A DNA stretch of 64,000 nt. Origin: Lichenibacterium minor. GTDB taxonomy: Bacteria; Pseudomonadota; Alphaproteobacteria; Rhizobiales; Beijerinckiaceae. Shown one piece after another: positions 48,118 through 56,851 of this stretch. Where the stretch lies: the NCBI RefSeq assembly GCF_004137685.1, contig NZ_QYBB01000022.1, forward strand, positions 1-64,000, written 5' to 3'. The position numbers were made by a program, and so were the translations under genes. The notes under the pieces are model-generated. The model ran no database searches. It saw nothing but the letters and a program-made list of their open reading frames with translations, and was not told the origin of the DNA. Each line of letters opens with the position of its first letter. The first letter of the stretch is position 1.

Positions 48118-51100
48118 ATGTCACAGCGGGACGACGAAGCCCTCCTCGGATCGAGCTTCCTGTCTGGCGCCAATGCCAGCTACCTCGAACAGCTCCAGGC
48201 CCGGTACGAGACCGACCCCGGCAGCGTCGACCCCGAATGGCGCAGGTTCTTCGACGGGCTCGACGACCGCGGCGCGGATGCGGCGAAGAGCGTGGAGGGC
48301 GCGTCCTGGAAGCGGCCGAACTGGCCCCCGCTCGCCAACGGCGAGATGACCGCCGTGCTCGACGGCAACTGGGGCGCGGCCGAGCCCATCCTGGCCAACA
48401 AGATCAAGGCCCGCGCGGAAGCCAAGGCGCCGGACGCAAAGCCCGCCCCCGTCGAGACCAAGCCCGCCGCGGCGCCGCAGCCCGCCGCCATCTCGGACGA
48501 GGACCTGCGCCGCGCCACGCGCGACAGCCTGCGCGCCCTGATGATGATCCGCGCCTTCCGCATGCGCGGCCACCTCCACGCCAACCTCGACCCGCTGGGC
48601 CTCGAGCCCGAGCGCGAGAAGGAGGAGATCACCCCCGAAGCCTACGGCTTCACGGCGGCCGACTACGACCGGCCCATCTTCATCGACAACGTGCTCGGCC
48701 TCGAGACCGCGACGGTGCGCGAGATGCTCGACATCCTGCGCCGCACCTATTGCTCGACCATCGGCTTCGAGTTCATGCACGTCTCGGATCCGGACGAGAA
48801 GGCCTGGATGCAGCTCCGCATCGAGGGGCCGGACAAGTCCATCTCCTTCACGCGCGAAGGCAAGCGCGCCATCCTGCAGAAGCTCGTCGAGGCGGAAGGC
48901 TTCGAGAAGTTCCTCGACGTGCGCTACACCGGCACCAAGCGCTTCGGCCTCGACGGCGGCGAAGCCATGATCCCGGCGCTGGAACAGATCATCAAGCGCG
49001 GCGGCGCCCTCGGCGTGCAGGAGATCGTGCTCGGCATGGCGCATCGCGGGCGCCTCAACGTGCTCAGCCAGGTGATGGGCAAGCCGCACCGCGCCATCTT
49101 CAACGAGTTCAAGGGCGGCTCGGCCTCGCCGCAGGAGGTCGAGGGCTCGGGCGACGTCAAGTACCACCTCGGCGCCTCGTCGGACCGCGAGTTCGACGGC
49201 AACAAGGTCCACCTGTCGCTGACCGCGAACCCGTCGCACCTCGAGATCGTCGACCCCGTGGTGCTCGGCAAGGTGCGGGCCAAGCAGGACCAGCTCAACG
49301 ACCAGGTCGAGCGCGAGAAGGTCATGCCGCTGCTGCTGCATGGCGACGCCGCCTTCGCGGGCCAGGGCGTGATCGCGGAATGCTTCGGCCTGTCGGGCCT
49401 GAAGGGCCACAAGACGGGCGGCTCGATCCACTTCATCATCAACAACCAGATCGGCTTCACCACCTACCCGCGCTATTCGCGCTCCTCGCCCTACCCGTCC
49501 GACGTGGCGAAGATGATCGAGGCGCCGATCTTCCACGTCAACGGCGACGACCCCGAGGCCGTGACCTTCGCCGCCAAGGTCGCGGTGGAGTTCCGCCAGC
49601 GCTTCCACAAGCCCGTCGTCATCGACATGTTCTGTTATCGCCGCTTCGGCCACAACGAGGGCGACGAGCCGGGCTTCACCCAGCCCCTGATGTACAAGAC
49701 CATCCGCGGCCACCGCTCGACGCTGGAACTCTACGCCGAGAAGCTCGTCGCCGAGGGCACCGTCACGGCCGAGGAGGTCGAAGCGCAGAAGGCCGAGTTC
49801 CGGGCCAAGCTCGATGCCGAGTTCGAGGCCGGCGCCTCCTACAAGCCCAACAAGGCGGACTGGCTCGACGGCCGCTGGTCGCACCTGAAGCCCGCCGGCA
49901 CCCAGGAGGACGAGCTCCGCGGCCGCACCGGCGTCGAGATGGCGAAGCTGAAGGAGATCGGCGAGCGCATCACGGCGGTGCCGGAAGGCTTCCAGGTCCA
50001 CAGGACCATCGGCCGCTTCCTCGACAACCGCCGCAAGATGATCGAGACCGGCGAAGGGCTCGACTGGGCCACCGGCGAAGCGCTGGCCTTCGGCTCGCTG
50101 CTCGACGAGGGCAAGCCGGTGCGCCTGTCCGGCCAGGACTCGGAGCGCGGCACCTTCACGCAGCGCCATTCCGTGCTGATCGACCAGGAAACCGAGGCCC
50201 GCTACGTCCCGCTGAACAACATCCGCGACGGCCAGGCCAACTACGAGGTCATCAACTCGATGCTCTCGGAAGTGGCGGTGCTGGGCTTCGAATACGGCTA
50301 CTCGCTGTCCGAGCCGAACGCCCTGACGATGTGGGAAGCGCAGTTCGGCGACTTCGCCAACGGCGCCCAGGTGGTGTTCGACCAGTTCGTGTCGGCCGGC
50401 GAGCGCAAGTGGCTGCGCCTGTCGGGCCTCGTCTGCCTGCTGCCGCACGGCTACGAGGGACAGGGCCCGGAGCACAGCTCCGCCCGCCTGGAGCGCTTCC
50501 TGCAGATGTGCGCCGAGGACAACATGCAGGTGGCGAACTGCACGACGCCGGCCAACTACTTCCACATCCTGCGCCGGCAGCTGAAGCGCGACATCCGCAA
50601 GCCGCTGATCCTGATGACGCCGAAGTCGCTGCTGCGCCACAAGCGCGCCGTGTCGACGCTGGACGAGATGGCGGCGGGCTCGACCTTCCATCGCGTGCTG
50701 CGCGACGATGCCGAGCGCTTGGCGGGCGGCCCGAAGCTCGTCGAGGACGCCAAGGTCCGGCGCGTCGTGCTCTGCACCGGCAAGGTGTATTACGACCTCT
50801 TCGAGGAGCGCGAGAAGCGCGGCATCGACGACGTGTACCTGCTGCGCGTCGAGCAGCTCTATCCCTTCCCGCTGAAGACGCTGGTGGGCGAGCTGTCGCG
50901 GTTCCGCAACGCCGAGGTCGTGTGGTGCCAGGAGGAGCCCAAGAACATGGGATCCTGGAACTTCGTCGACCCCTACCTCGAATGGGTCATGGACCAGGCC
51001 AAGATGGAGCGGAAGCGCCCGCGCTACGCCGGCCGCCCGGCCGCCGCCGCCACCGCGACCGGCCTGATGTCGAAGCACCTCGCCCAGCTCAAGGCCTTCA

Positions 51101-51123
51101 TGGACGACGCCTTCGCGGGCTGA
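48118..51123 (+). CDS. sucA: 2-oxoglutarate dehydrogenase E1 component
   Basis: The 1001-residue protein is a full E1o: an N-terminal segment beginning LGSSFLSGANASYLEQLQAR (residues ~10-29), a Lys/Ala/Pro linker, the thiamine-diphosphate domain (GMAHRGRLNVLSQVMGKPHR; GDAAFAGQGVIAECFGLSGL; HFIINNQIGFTTYPRYSRSS; DMFCYRRFGHNEGDEPGFTQ) and the transketolase-like C-terminal part (RGTFTQRHSVLIDQETE, LPHGYEGQGPEHSSARLERF). It decarboxylates 2-oxoglutarate and passes the succinyl group to SucB. Start ATG 48118 fits the family's N-terminus. Confidence 0.97.
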   Translation: MSQRDDEALLGSSFLSGANASYLEQLQARYETDPGSVDPEWRRFFDGLDDRGADAAKSVEGASWKRPNWPPLANGEMTAVLDGNWGAAEPILANKIKARAEAKAPDAKPAPVETKPAAAPQPAAISDEDLRRATRDSLRALMMIRAFRMRGHLHANLDPLGLEPEREKEEITPEAYGFTAADYDRPIFIDNVLGLETATVREMLDILRRTYCSTIGFEFMHVSDPDEKAWMQLRIEGPDKSISFTREGKRAILQKLVEAEGFEKFLDVRYTGTKRFGLDGGEAMIPALEQIIKRGGALGVQEIVLGMAHRGRLNVLSQVMGKPHRAIFNEFKGGSASPQEVEGSGDVKYHLGASSDREFDGNKVHLSLTANPSHLEIVDPVVLGKVRAKQDQLNDQVEREKVMPLLLHGDAAFAGQGVIAECFGLSGLKGHKTGGSIHFIINNQIGFTTYPRYSRSSPYPSDVAKMIEAPIFHVNGDDPEAVTFAAKVAVEFRQRFHKPVVIDMFCYRRFGHNEGDEPGFTQPLMYKTIRGHRSTLELYAEKLVAEGTVTAEEVEAQKAEFRAKLDAEFEAGASYKPNKADWLDGRWSHLKPAGTQEDELRGRTGVEMAKLKEIGERITAVPEGFQVHRTIGRFLDNRRKMIETGEGLDWATGEALAFGSLLDEGKPVRLSGQDSERGTFTQRHSVLIDQETEARYVPLNNIRDGQANYEVINSMLSEVAVLGFEYGYSLSEPNALTMWEAQFGDFANGAQVVFDQFVSAGERKWLRLSGLVCLLPHGYEGQGPEHSSARLERFLQMCAEDNMQVANCTTPANYFHILRRQLKRDIRKPLILMTPKSLLRHKRAVSTLDEMAAGSTFHRVLRDDAERLAGGPKLVEDAKVRRVVLCTGKVYYDLFEEREKRGIDDVYLLRVEQLYPFPLKTLVGELSRFRNAEVVWCQEEPKNMGSWNFVDPYLEWVMDQAKMERKRPRYAGRPAAAATATGLMSKHLAQLKAFMDDAFAG

Positions 51124-51228
51124 TAGTCCGCGGGCGAGACAGGATCACAGGCCGCGCCCCGCCGGGAGCGCGGCCGTTCCACGAGATCAAGAGGCGCCAC
51201 GGCGCCGCACAATCGGGGCAATGCTTCA

Positions 51229-52872
51229 ATGGCGACTGAGATTCGCGTTCCCACCCTCGGCGAATCGGTCAGCGAGGCCACGATCGGCCGCTGGTTCAAG
51301 AAGGCGGGCGACACCGTCAAGGCCGACGAGCCCGTGTGCGAGCTCGAGACCGACAAGGTCACCCTGGAAGTCAACGCCCCCGCGGGCGGCGTGCTGAGCG
51401 AGATCACCGTCAAGGACGGCGAAACCGTGACGCCCGGCGCCATCCTGGGGCAGATCTCGGCCGCCGGCGCGGCGCCCGCCGCCAAGCCGGCCCCCAAGGC
51501 CGAGCAGGCCAAGGCAGAGCAGCCCAAGGCAGAAGCCGCCAAGCCGGGTCCCGCGGCCTCGGCGGTCCAGGGCATCGAGACCGGCGCCGGCTACGGCAAC
51601 CACTCCGATCCGGCTCCGGCCTCCGCCGGCGGGGCCCCGTCCGAGGCCGGCCGAGGCGGCACCGACATCAAGGTCCCGACGCTGGGCGAGTCCGTCAGCG
51701 AAGCCACGGTCGCCAAGTGGTTCAAGAAGCCGGGCGACGCCGTGAAGGCCGACGAGCCGCTGTGCGAGCTCGAAACCGACAAGGTGACGCTGGAAGTCAA
51801 CGCCCCCACGGCCGGCGTGCTCGCCGCCATCGGCGTCGAGGCCGGCGCCACCGTCACCCCCGGCGCCGTGCTGGGCCAGATCTCGGCCAGCGGGAGCGGC
51901 GCCGCGCCCGCCGCGGCGGCACCCGCCCCCGCCTCGAACGGCGCCGCGAAGCCGGGCCCGACCTCCATGCCTCCCGCCCCTTCGGCGGCCAAGATGGCGG
52001 CCGAGCGCGGCGTCGACCTCGCCTCCGTGGACGGCTCGGGCAAGCGTGGCCAGGTGCTGAAGGGCGACGTGATCGCCGCCTCGGCCGCGGCGCCCGCCCC
52101 CGCGGCGCCCCGCCAGGCCCCCGCGCCCACCCCGGCCGCGGCGCCTCGCCAAGCCCCGCCGCAGGCGGATGCCGCGCGCGAGGAGCGCGTGCGCATGACC
52201 AAGCTGCGCCAAACCATCGCGCGCCGCTTGAAGGATGCGCAGAACACCGCCGCCATGCTGACCACCTTCAACGAGGTGGACATGTCGGGCGTGATGGCGC
52301 TTCGGGCCAAGTACAAGGACGTCTTCGAGAAGAAGCACGGCGCCAAGCTCGGCTTCATGGGCCTGTTCGTGAAGGCCGTCGTGGGCGCGCTGAAGGAGCT
52401 GCCGGCCATCAACGCCGAGATCGACGGCACCGACCTCGTCTACAAGAACTTCTACCACATCGGCATCGCGGTCGGCACCGAGAAGGGCCTCGTCGTGCCG
52501 GTGGTGCGGAACGCCGACGAGCTCAGCCTGTCCGACATCGAGAAGACCATCGCGGGCTACGGCAAGAAGGCGCGCGACGGCCAGCTCAAGATGGAGGACA
52601 TGCAGGGCGGCACGTTCACCATCACCAACGGCGGCATCTACGGTTCGCTGATGTCGACGCCGATCCTCAACGCCCCGCAGTCGGGCATCCTCGGCATGCA
52701 CAAGATCCAGGATCGGCCGATCGTGGTCGGCGGCAAGGTGGAGGTGCGCCCGATGATGTACCTCGCCCTGTCCTACGACCACCGCATCGTCGACGGCCGC
52801 GAAGCCGTGACCTTCCTGGTCCGCGTCAAGGACGCCCTGGAAGACCCGACCCGGCTCATGCTCGACGTTTGA
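51229..52872 (+). CDS. sucB: 2-oxoglutarate dehydrogenase E2 component with two lipoyl domains
   Basis: The 547-residue succinyltransferase has two complete lipoyl domains instead of the usual one: residues ~1-78 and ~145-222, with lipoylated Lys in ELETDKVTLEVNAP at K43 and K185. Each is followed by an Ala/Pro/Lys linker. A peripheral-subunit-binding domain follows (AAKMAAERGVDLASVDGSGK, residues ~250-285), then the catalytic domain (~322-547) with SYDHRIVDGREAV, whose His518 and Asp are catalytic. Typical alphaproteobacterial SucB has ~400-430 residues and one lipoyl domain. The two domains are nearly identical over long stretches, indicating internal duplication. A strong terminator follows; no lpd gene does. 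Confidence 0.96.
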   Translation: MATEIRVPTLGESVSEATIGRWFKKAGDTVKADEPVCELETDKVTLEVNAPAGGVLSEITVKDGETVTPGAILGQISAAGAAPAAKPAPKAEQAKAEQPKAEAAKPGPAASAVQGIETGAGYGNHSDPAPASAGGAPSEAGRGGTDIKVPTLGESVSEATVAKWFKKPGDAVKADEPLCELETDKVTLEVNAPTAGVLAAIGVEAGATVTPGAVLGQISASGSGAAPAAAAPAPASNGAAKPGPTSMPPAPSAAKMAAERGVDLASVDGSGKRGQVLKGDVIAASAAAPAPAAPRQAPAPTPAAAPRQAPPQADAAREERVRMTKLRQTIARRLKDAQNTAAMLTTFNEVDMSGVMALRAKYKDVFEKKHGAKLGFMGLFVKAVVGALKELPAINAEIDGTDLVYKNFYHIGIAVGTEKGLVVPVVRNADELSLSDIEKTIAGYGKKARDGQLKMEDMQGGTFTITNGGIYGSLMSTPILNAPQSGILGMHKIQDRPIVVGGKVEVRPMMYLALSYDHRIVDGREAVTFLVRVKDALEDPTRLMLDV

Positions 52873-52893
52873 CCGACCCTTCGACGTCGAAGC

Positions 52894-52938
52894 GGAACGG
52901 GGGCGTCGCGCATCGTGCGCGGCGCCCTTTTCCGTTCC
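52894..52938 (+). terminator. Terminator hairpin after sucB
   Basis: GGAACGG (52894-52900) pairs with CCGTTCC (52932-52938), and inside it GGGCGTCGCGC pairs mostly with GCGCGGCGCCC around an ATCGT loop, giving a long stem. A CCTTTT stretch sits on the 3' arm rather than after it. It marks the end of the TCA operon. Confidence 0.65.
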
Positions 52939-53051
52939 GGACGGGGCGGCGCGCCGCCCTGCGGGCGAGCCCGGCCCGCGTTCATCCGATCCGCGCCGGG
53001 CGGCGCGGGACTTGCGTCAGGGGGCGGCGGGCAGCCGGGAAAGGACAGCTC

Positions 53052-54644
53052 ATGGACGATCCGGTTTCCCCCGCCCGCCGGCCCGCCGCGGCGCGCCCGT
53101 CGCGGCGCGAGGTCCTGGGCCGCGGCTTGGCGCTCGGCGCCGGCGCGGCCCTGCCCGGGCTGCTCCCCTGCCCCGCGGCCGCCCAAGCCGAGCCGGTGGG
53201 CGGGGGCACGCTGAGGCTCGGGCTGGCCGGCGGCTCCACCACCGACAGCTTCGACCCCCGGGCCTGGGACGATTCGGTGATGATCGACGCGGGCTTCGCG
53301 GTCTACAACAACCTCGTCGAGAATAGCGCGGACAACCGCGCCGTCCCCGAGCTGGCGAGCGGCTGGGAATCGAGCGACGGGGCCAGGGTGTGGATCCTGA
53401 CGCTCCGCAAGGGCGTGCACTTCCGGTCCGGCAAGGAGTTCGACGCCGACGACGCCGTGTATTCGTTGAACCTGCATCGCGGCGCGTCGAACTCGGGCGC
53501 GGCCGGGCTGATGAAGCCCGTCACCGAGGTGAGGCGGATCGACCGTTCCACGGTGCGGGTGACGCTGGCGTCGGGCAACGCCGACTTCCCCCTCGTCCTC
53601 ACCGACTACCACCTCAAGATGGTGCCGTTCGGCTTCACCGATTGGGCGCGGCCGGACGGCACCGGCGCCTTCGCGCTCGACGCCTTCGAGCCCGGCGTGC
53701 GGGTGGCGCTGAAGAAGGAAGGCCCCTACTGGAAGCCGGATCGCGGCCACCTCGACGCCGTCGAGATCACGGTCATCAACGACACCAGCGCGCGCATGAA
53801 CGCGCTGATCACGGGCCAGGTCGACGCCATCAACCGCGCCGACACCAAGACGGTCACCCGCATCGAGAAGAGCCCGACGCTGGAGATCGTCCGCGCTGCG
53901 GGCGGCTGGTATCCCGTGATGGCGATGAACGGCGACCGGCCACCCTACGACGACCTCGATCTCCGCCGGGCGATGAAATACGCGGTCGACCGCGAGCAGA
54001 TGATCAAGGTGCTGTTCTCGGGCTACGGTTCCCTCGGCAACGACAACCCGATCCCGCGCAGCGACCCCTATTGGAACGGACAGCTCGACCAGCTCCGGTA
54101 CGATCCCGACAGGGCCCGCTTCCATTTCAGGAAGGCCGGCATCGCGGACCCGAAGATCGTGCTGCAGACGTCGGACGGCGTGTTCGGCGGCTCCACCGAG
54201 ATGGCGGCGCTGATGCAGGGCTCGGCCGCGCGATGCGACATCCCGATCGCGGTGAAACAGGAGCCCGCCGACGGATACTTCTCCAACGTGTGGCTGAAGG
54301 GCCCCTTCGTGGTCAGCTACTGGGGCGGTCGCCCGTCGGCCACCCAAACGCTGGACGTCGCCTACCAGAGCGGCGCGCCCTGGAACGAGTCCCGCTGGAA
54401 CAGCCCGAGCTTCGACCGGCTGCTCGCCCTCGCCCAGGCCGAGGTCGACGACGGCAGGCGCCGCCAATACATCTGGGACATGCAGGCCATGCTGACGGCG
54501 GACAGCGGCACGCTGATCCCCTGCTTCCGCGACTGGCTCGACGCCCACAACCGGAAGGTCGGCGGCCACACGCCCCATTCCGGCTTCGACATGGACAACG
54601 GCCGCATCTGCGAGAAAGCCTGGATCAAGGCGGAGAAGGGGTGA
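53052..54644 (+). CDS. Peptide/nickel-type ABC substrate-binding protein (SBP family 5)
   Basis: The 530-residue protein has a twin-arginine signal (SRREVLGRGLALGAGAALPG, cleavage near residue 45) and family-5 binding-protein features: GGTLRLGLAGGSTTDSFDPR, VYNNLVENSADNRAVPELAS, WILTLRKGVHFRSGKEFDAD (SBP_bac_5 motif), DYHLKMVPFGFTDWARPDGT and YWGGRPSATQTLDVAYQSGA. It would bind oligopeptides or related ligands in the periplasm. No permease or ATPase genes follow; the next gene converges from the other strand. It may be an orphan receptor used with a distant transporter. Confidence 0.9.
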   Translation: MDDPVSPARRPAAARPSRREVLGRGLALGAGAALPGLLPCPAAAQAEPVGGGTLRLGLAGGSTTDSFDPRAWDDSVMIDAGFAVYNNLVENSADNRAVPELASGWESSDGARVWILTLRKGVHFRSGKEFDADDAVYSLNLHRGASNSGAAGLMKPVTEVRRIDRSTVRVTLASGNADFPLVLTDYHLKMVPFGFTDWARPDGTGAFALDAFEPGVRVALKKEGPYWKPDRGHLDAVEITVINDTSARMNALITGQVDAINRADTKTVTRIEKSPTLEIVRAAGGWYPVMAMNGDRPPYDDLDLRRAMKYAVDREQMIKVLFSGYGSLGNDNPIPRSDPYWNGQLDQLRYDPDRARFHFRKAGIADPKIVLQTSDGVFGGSTEMAALMQGSAARCDIPIAVKQEPADGYFSNVWLKGPFVVSYWGGRPSATQTLDVAYQSGAPWNESRWNSPSFDRLLALAQAEVDDGRRRQYIWDMQAMLTADSGTLIPCFRDWLDAHNRKVGGHTPHSGFDMDNGRICEKAWIKAEKG

Positions 54645-54671
54645 CGCCGGCGCCGATGCCGGGTCATGCCG

Positions 54672-55082
54672 TCAGAGCGACAGGGCGCGCAGCGGGCTCG
54701 AACGCCCGCCCGGGAGCTCGAACAGGAAGGGCGGAGCCGCCGGCCCGACGAGGGCTTCGACGTCCGGCCACCGCCGCAGCAGCAGCGACGCCTGCGCGTC
54801 GACCTCGAGGGCCTGGAAGGCACCCGCCAAGAGGATGCCCCCCAGGCCGGCCTGCCGGAACGCGAAACGTCGGATGGGGACGCGCTGCAAGCGGAGATCC
54901 CCCGTGACGAGCGTCCAGGCCAGGCCCGTGCCGCGCAGGTGCTCGATCCAGGCGATGTCGGACGGGTGTCGCCCGCACGGCAGGTCCCCGACGTGGACCG
55001 CTCGACCGCCCGATGGCGACAGGTGCCCATCGAGGGTCGCGGCGAGCCGCGGCGGCGTGCCGTGATCGAAGACGACGTTCAA
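54672..55082 (-). CDS. PIN-like toxin (DUF5615/VapC-type)
   Basis: The 136-residue protein starts with TTG 55082 (LNVVFDHGTPPRLAATLDGH), the acidic N-terminal motif of PIN-like toxins where Asp coordinates the metal. It continues HPSDIAWIEHLRGTGLAWTL and VTGDLRLQRVP, the expected second acidic site, then a helical C-terminus. Such ribonuclease-fold proteins pair with DUF433-type antitoxins. Here its TTG overlaps the antitoxin stop (TTGA), so both are translationally coupled. Toxicity is inferred from fold and context, not shown. Confidence 0.7.
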   Translation of the reverse strand: MNVVFDHGTPPRLAATLDGHLSPSGGRAVHVGDLPCGRHPSDIAWIEHLRGTGLAWTLVTGDLRLQRVPIRRFAFRQAGLGGILLAGAFQALEVDAQASLLLRRWPDVEALVGPAAPPFLFELPGGRSSPLRALSL

Positions 55083-55762
55083 GCGGCCTTCCGCTCGTCC
55101 ATGACGCCCTGGAAGGCCAGGGCCCGTGCGACGGCGCGCGGCGGCACGTTCCAGGCCCGGGCCGCGCCCTCGACGGATCGTTCGGCGCGGACCGCCCGCA
55201 CCAGGGCGTCGACCGGGATGGACGTTTCGGCCTCGATCGGTCGACCGAAGGACCGTGCGGGATCCACCAGCACCCACCGCGACCGGCCGAGGGGCCACCA
55301 GAGCGCGGGGCGTCCCGTGTCGTCGAGGTCGACGTGCCGGAGGCTCCGCTCGACCACGTCGCGGAAGGCGTATTGCCGGCTGAACAGGTCGATCAGCGCG
55401 GCCTCGCCGTCGTGCTTCGCCACCTGCAGGAAGATCGAGCGTCCGTCCGTCCGGAACGCCCGCGTCGACAGGGGATGGTCCTCGCCGACGGCGTCGCGGG
55501 CGAGCACGATGGCTTGGCGGAGGCGGAAGGGCGGGAGCCCCTGGGCGATGAACGACGCTGCCACGCGGACCTCCATCAGGTCGCGGAAGCCGAGGCCGAT
55601 GTCGCCGTCGAGAACGATCTGCGGCCGCCACAGCGGCTCGTGACGCTTGCCGTTGGCGACATGCCCGCGCAGCCAGCGCGCGATCTTGCCGGGCGCGACC
55701 CCGAGGAGGAGCCCGGCCTCCCCCGGCGTGTAGAGGCCCATCCCGATCAGGCTCGCGTCCAT
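55079..55762 (-). CDS. DUF433-type antitoxin with N-terminal HTH
   Basis: The 227-residue protein has a MerR-like helix-turn-helix at the N-terminus (YTPGEAGLLLGVAPGKIARW, residues ~10-29) and a DUF433 domain at the C-terminus (DPARSFGRPIEAETSIPVDA, LVRAVRAERSVEGAARAWNV). The middle part (FRDLMEVRVAASFIAQGLPP) is helical. DUF433 proteins are widespread antitoxins of PIN-like toxins. It is the upstream gene of the pair, as usual for antitoxins, and its HTH suggests that it represses its own promoter. ATG 55762 was selected because the conserved HTH begins soon after. Confidence 0.78.
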   Translation of the reverse strand: MDASLIGMGLYTPGEAGLLLGVAPGKIARWLRGHVANGKRHEPLWRPQIVLDGDIGLGFRDLMEVRVAASFIAQGLPPFRLRQAIVLARDAVGEDHPLSTRAFRTDGRSIFLQVAKHDGEAALIDLFSRQYAFRDVVERSLRHVDLDDTGRPALWWPLGRSRWVLVDPARSFGRPIEAETSIPVDALVRAVRAERSVEGAARAWNVPPRAVARALAFQGVMDERKAA

Positions 55763-55834
55763 CCGGGCACCGCTCCTCCGCACCGCCTCAGTGATGGGGC
55801 GGGCGCCGGGGGGCGGTCAAGCGGGGCGGTGCCG

Positions 55835-56851
55835 TCAAGGCGACGCCGGCACCACCATCACGCCCGCCGGCCAGGGCTGGTTCGGCCCTGGGGGCAGCTT
55901 CAGGTCGGAACCGTCGCCGAGGTTCCTGGCCCAAAGCTCGGTGTAGGTGCCGGTCGCCGCGACGACGTGCCCGTACCATCCGTCGGGGAAGCCGAGCGGC
56001 GCCGCGGCCCGCGCCAGCGGTTCCGCCCCGGCGCCGGAGAAGCCGGAGCGCGGCGCGGAGCCCAGGACCAGGGCCTGCAGCACCCAACCCGCCATGGCGG
56101 TCCAGCGGCCGTCCTCAATGCCGGTCGCGAGGTAGACGGGGTCGAGCGCCAGCGGGGCGTCGAGGAGGCGGCTCTTCAGCCCGTGCACGCCGCCGTCCTG
56201 CCGGACCTCGGCGAGAAAGGTGGCGTCGCCCGCCACGGCGGTGCAGCGGCCGACGTTGTAGGCGTCGCGCAGCTCGACGTCCTCGCCGAAGCCGAGCCGC
56301 TTCACGGCGACGCGGTCGCGCTCGAGCGCGCCTTCGAGCGCGCGCTGGGCCCCCGTGCCGATCATGAAGCAGACCGACGCCCCCGCGAGGTCGGCGACGG
56401 AGCGCACCGACGACGCTTCCGGCACCATGACGGACTCGGTCTCGACGAAGGCCGGCGCCCCGAGGGCGACGCGGTCGGCGAGCCGCTCGGACGCGAGCGT
56501 GCCGCCCGTCAGGAACAGCACGTCGAGCCTGCCGTCGCGGGCCGCGGCGAAGTCCGCGACCGAGTCGATCACCGTGAAGGTGGACCTGCCCCCCGGCCCC
56601 AGCACCGCGACCGCGACCGCGCGGCACAGGTCGACCGCGAGGCCGTGCGCGGAGGCTTTGTTCGGGCCGGCTCCGGGCTCGCCGGCCTCGGCGAAGCCCG
56701 GCCGCTCCTCGGCGCCGCAGGACACCGCGCCCGACGCCCTCACCCGGTCGAGCACGGGGCCGGCCGCGGCGGGGAACACCACGGCCGCCGACAGCACGGC
56801 GGCGGAGGCCAGGAGGCCGGCCCGCCCGAGCGGCCGCACCCTCGGCCTCAC
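55835..56851 (-). CDS. Periplasmic solute-binding protein (amino-acid type, family 3)
   Basis: The 338-residue protein has a signal peptide (RAGLLASAAVLSAAVVFPAA, cleavage near residue 30) and the SBP_bac_3 layout seen in AapJ/BztA: VRASGAVSCGAEERPGFAEA, the GLAVDLCRAVAVAVLG strand, DVLFLTGGTLASERLADRVA, a ligand segment GASVCFMIGTGAQRALEGAL, and AYNVGRCTAVAGDATFLAEV. The C-terminal part resembles the AapJ tail. No permease is adjacent. Its ATG overlaps the phosphoesterase stop (ATGA), so the two proteins are co-translated. Confidence 0.85.
   Translation of the reverse strand: MRPRVRPLGRAGLLASAAVLSAAVVFPAAAGPVLDRVRASGAVSCGAEERPGFAEAGEPGAGPNKASAHGLAVDLCRAVAVAVLGPGGRSTFTVIDSVADFAAARDGRLDVLFLTGGTLASERLADRVALGAPAFVETESVMVPEASSVRSVADLAGASVCFMIGTGAQRALEGALERDRVAVKRLGFGEDVELRDAYNVGRCTAVAGDATFLAEVRQDGGVHGLKSRLLDAPLALDPVYLATGIEDGRWTAMAGWVLQALVLGSAPRSGFSGAGAEPLARAAAPLGFPDGWYGHVVAATGTYTELWARNLGDGSDLKLPPGPNQPWPAGVMVVPASP

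Noticed and set aside
48121..51078. Long minus-strand frame of 985 codons opposite sucA
   Set aside because: It is a shadow of the GC-rich codon pattern of sucA. Its translation is low-complexity Leu/Ala/Val/His/Arg with no motif.
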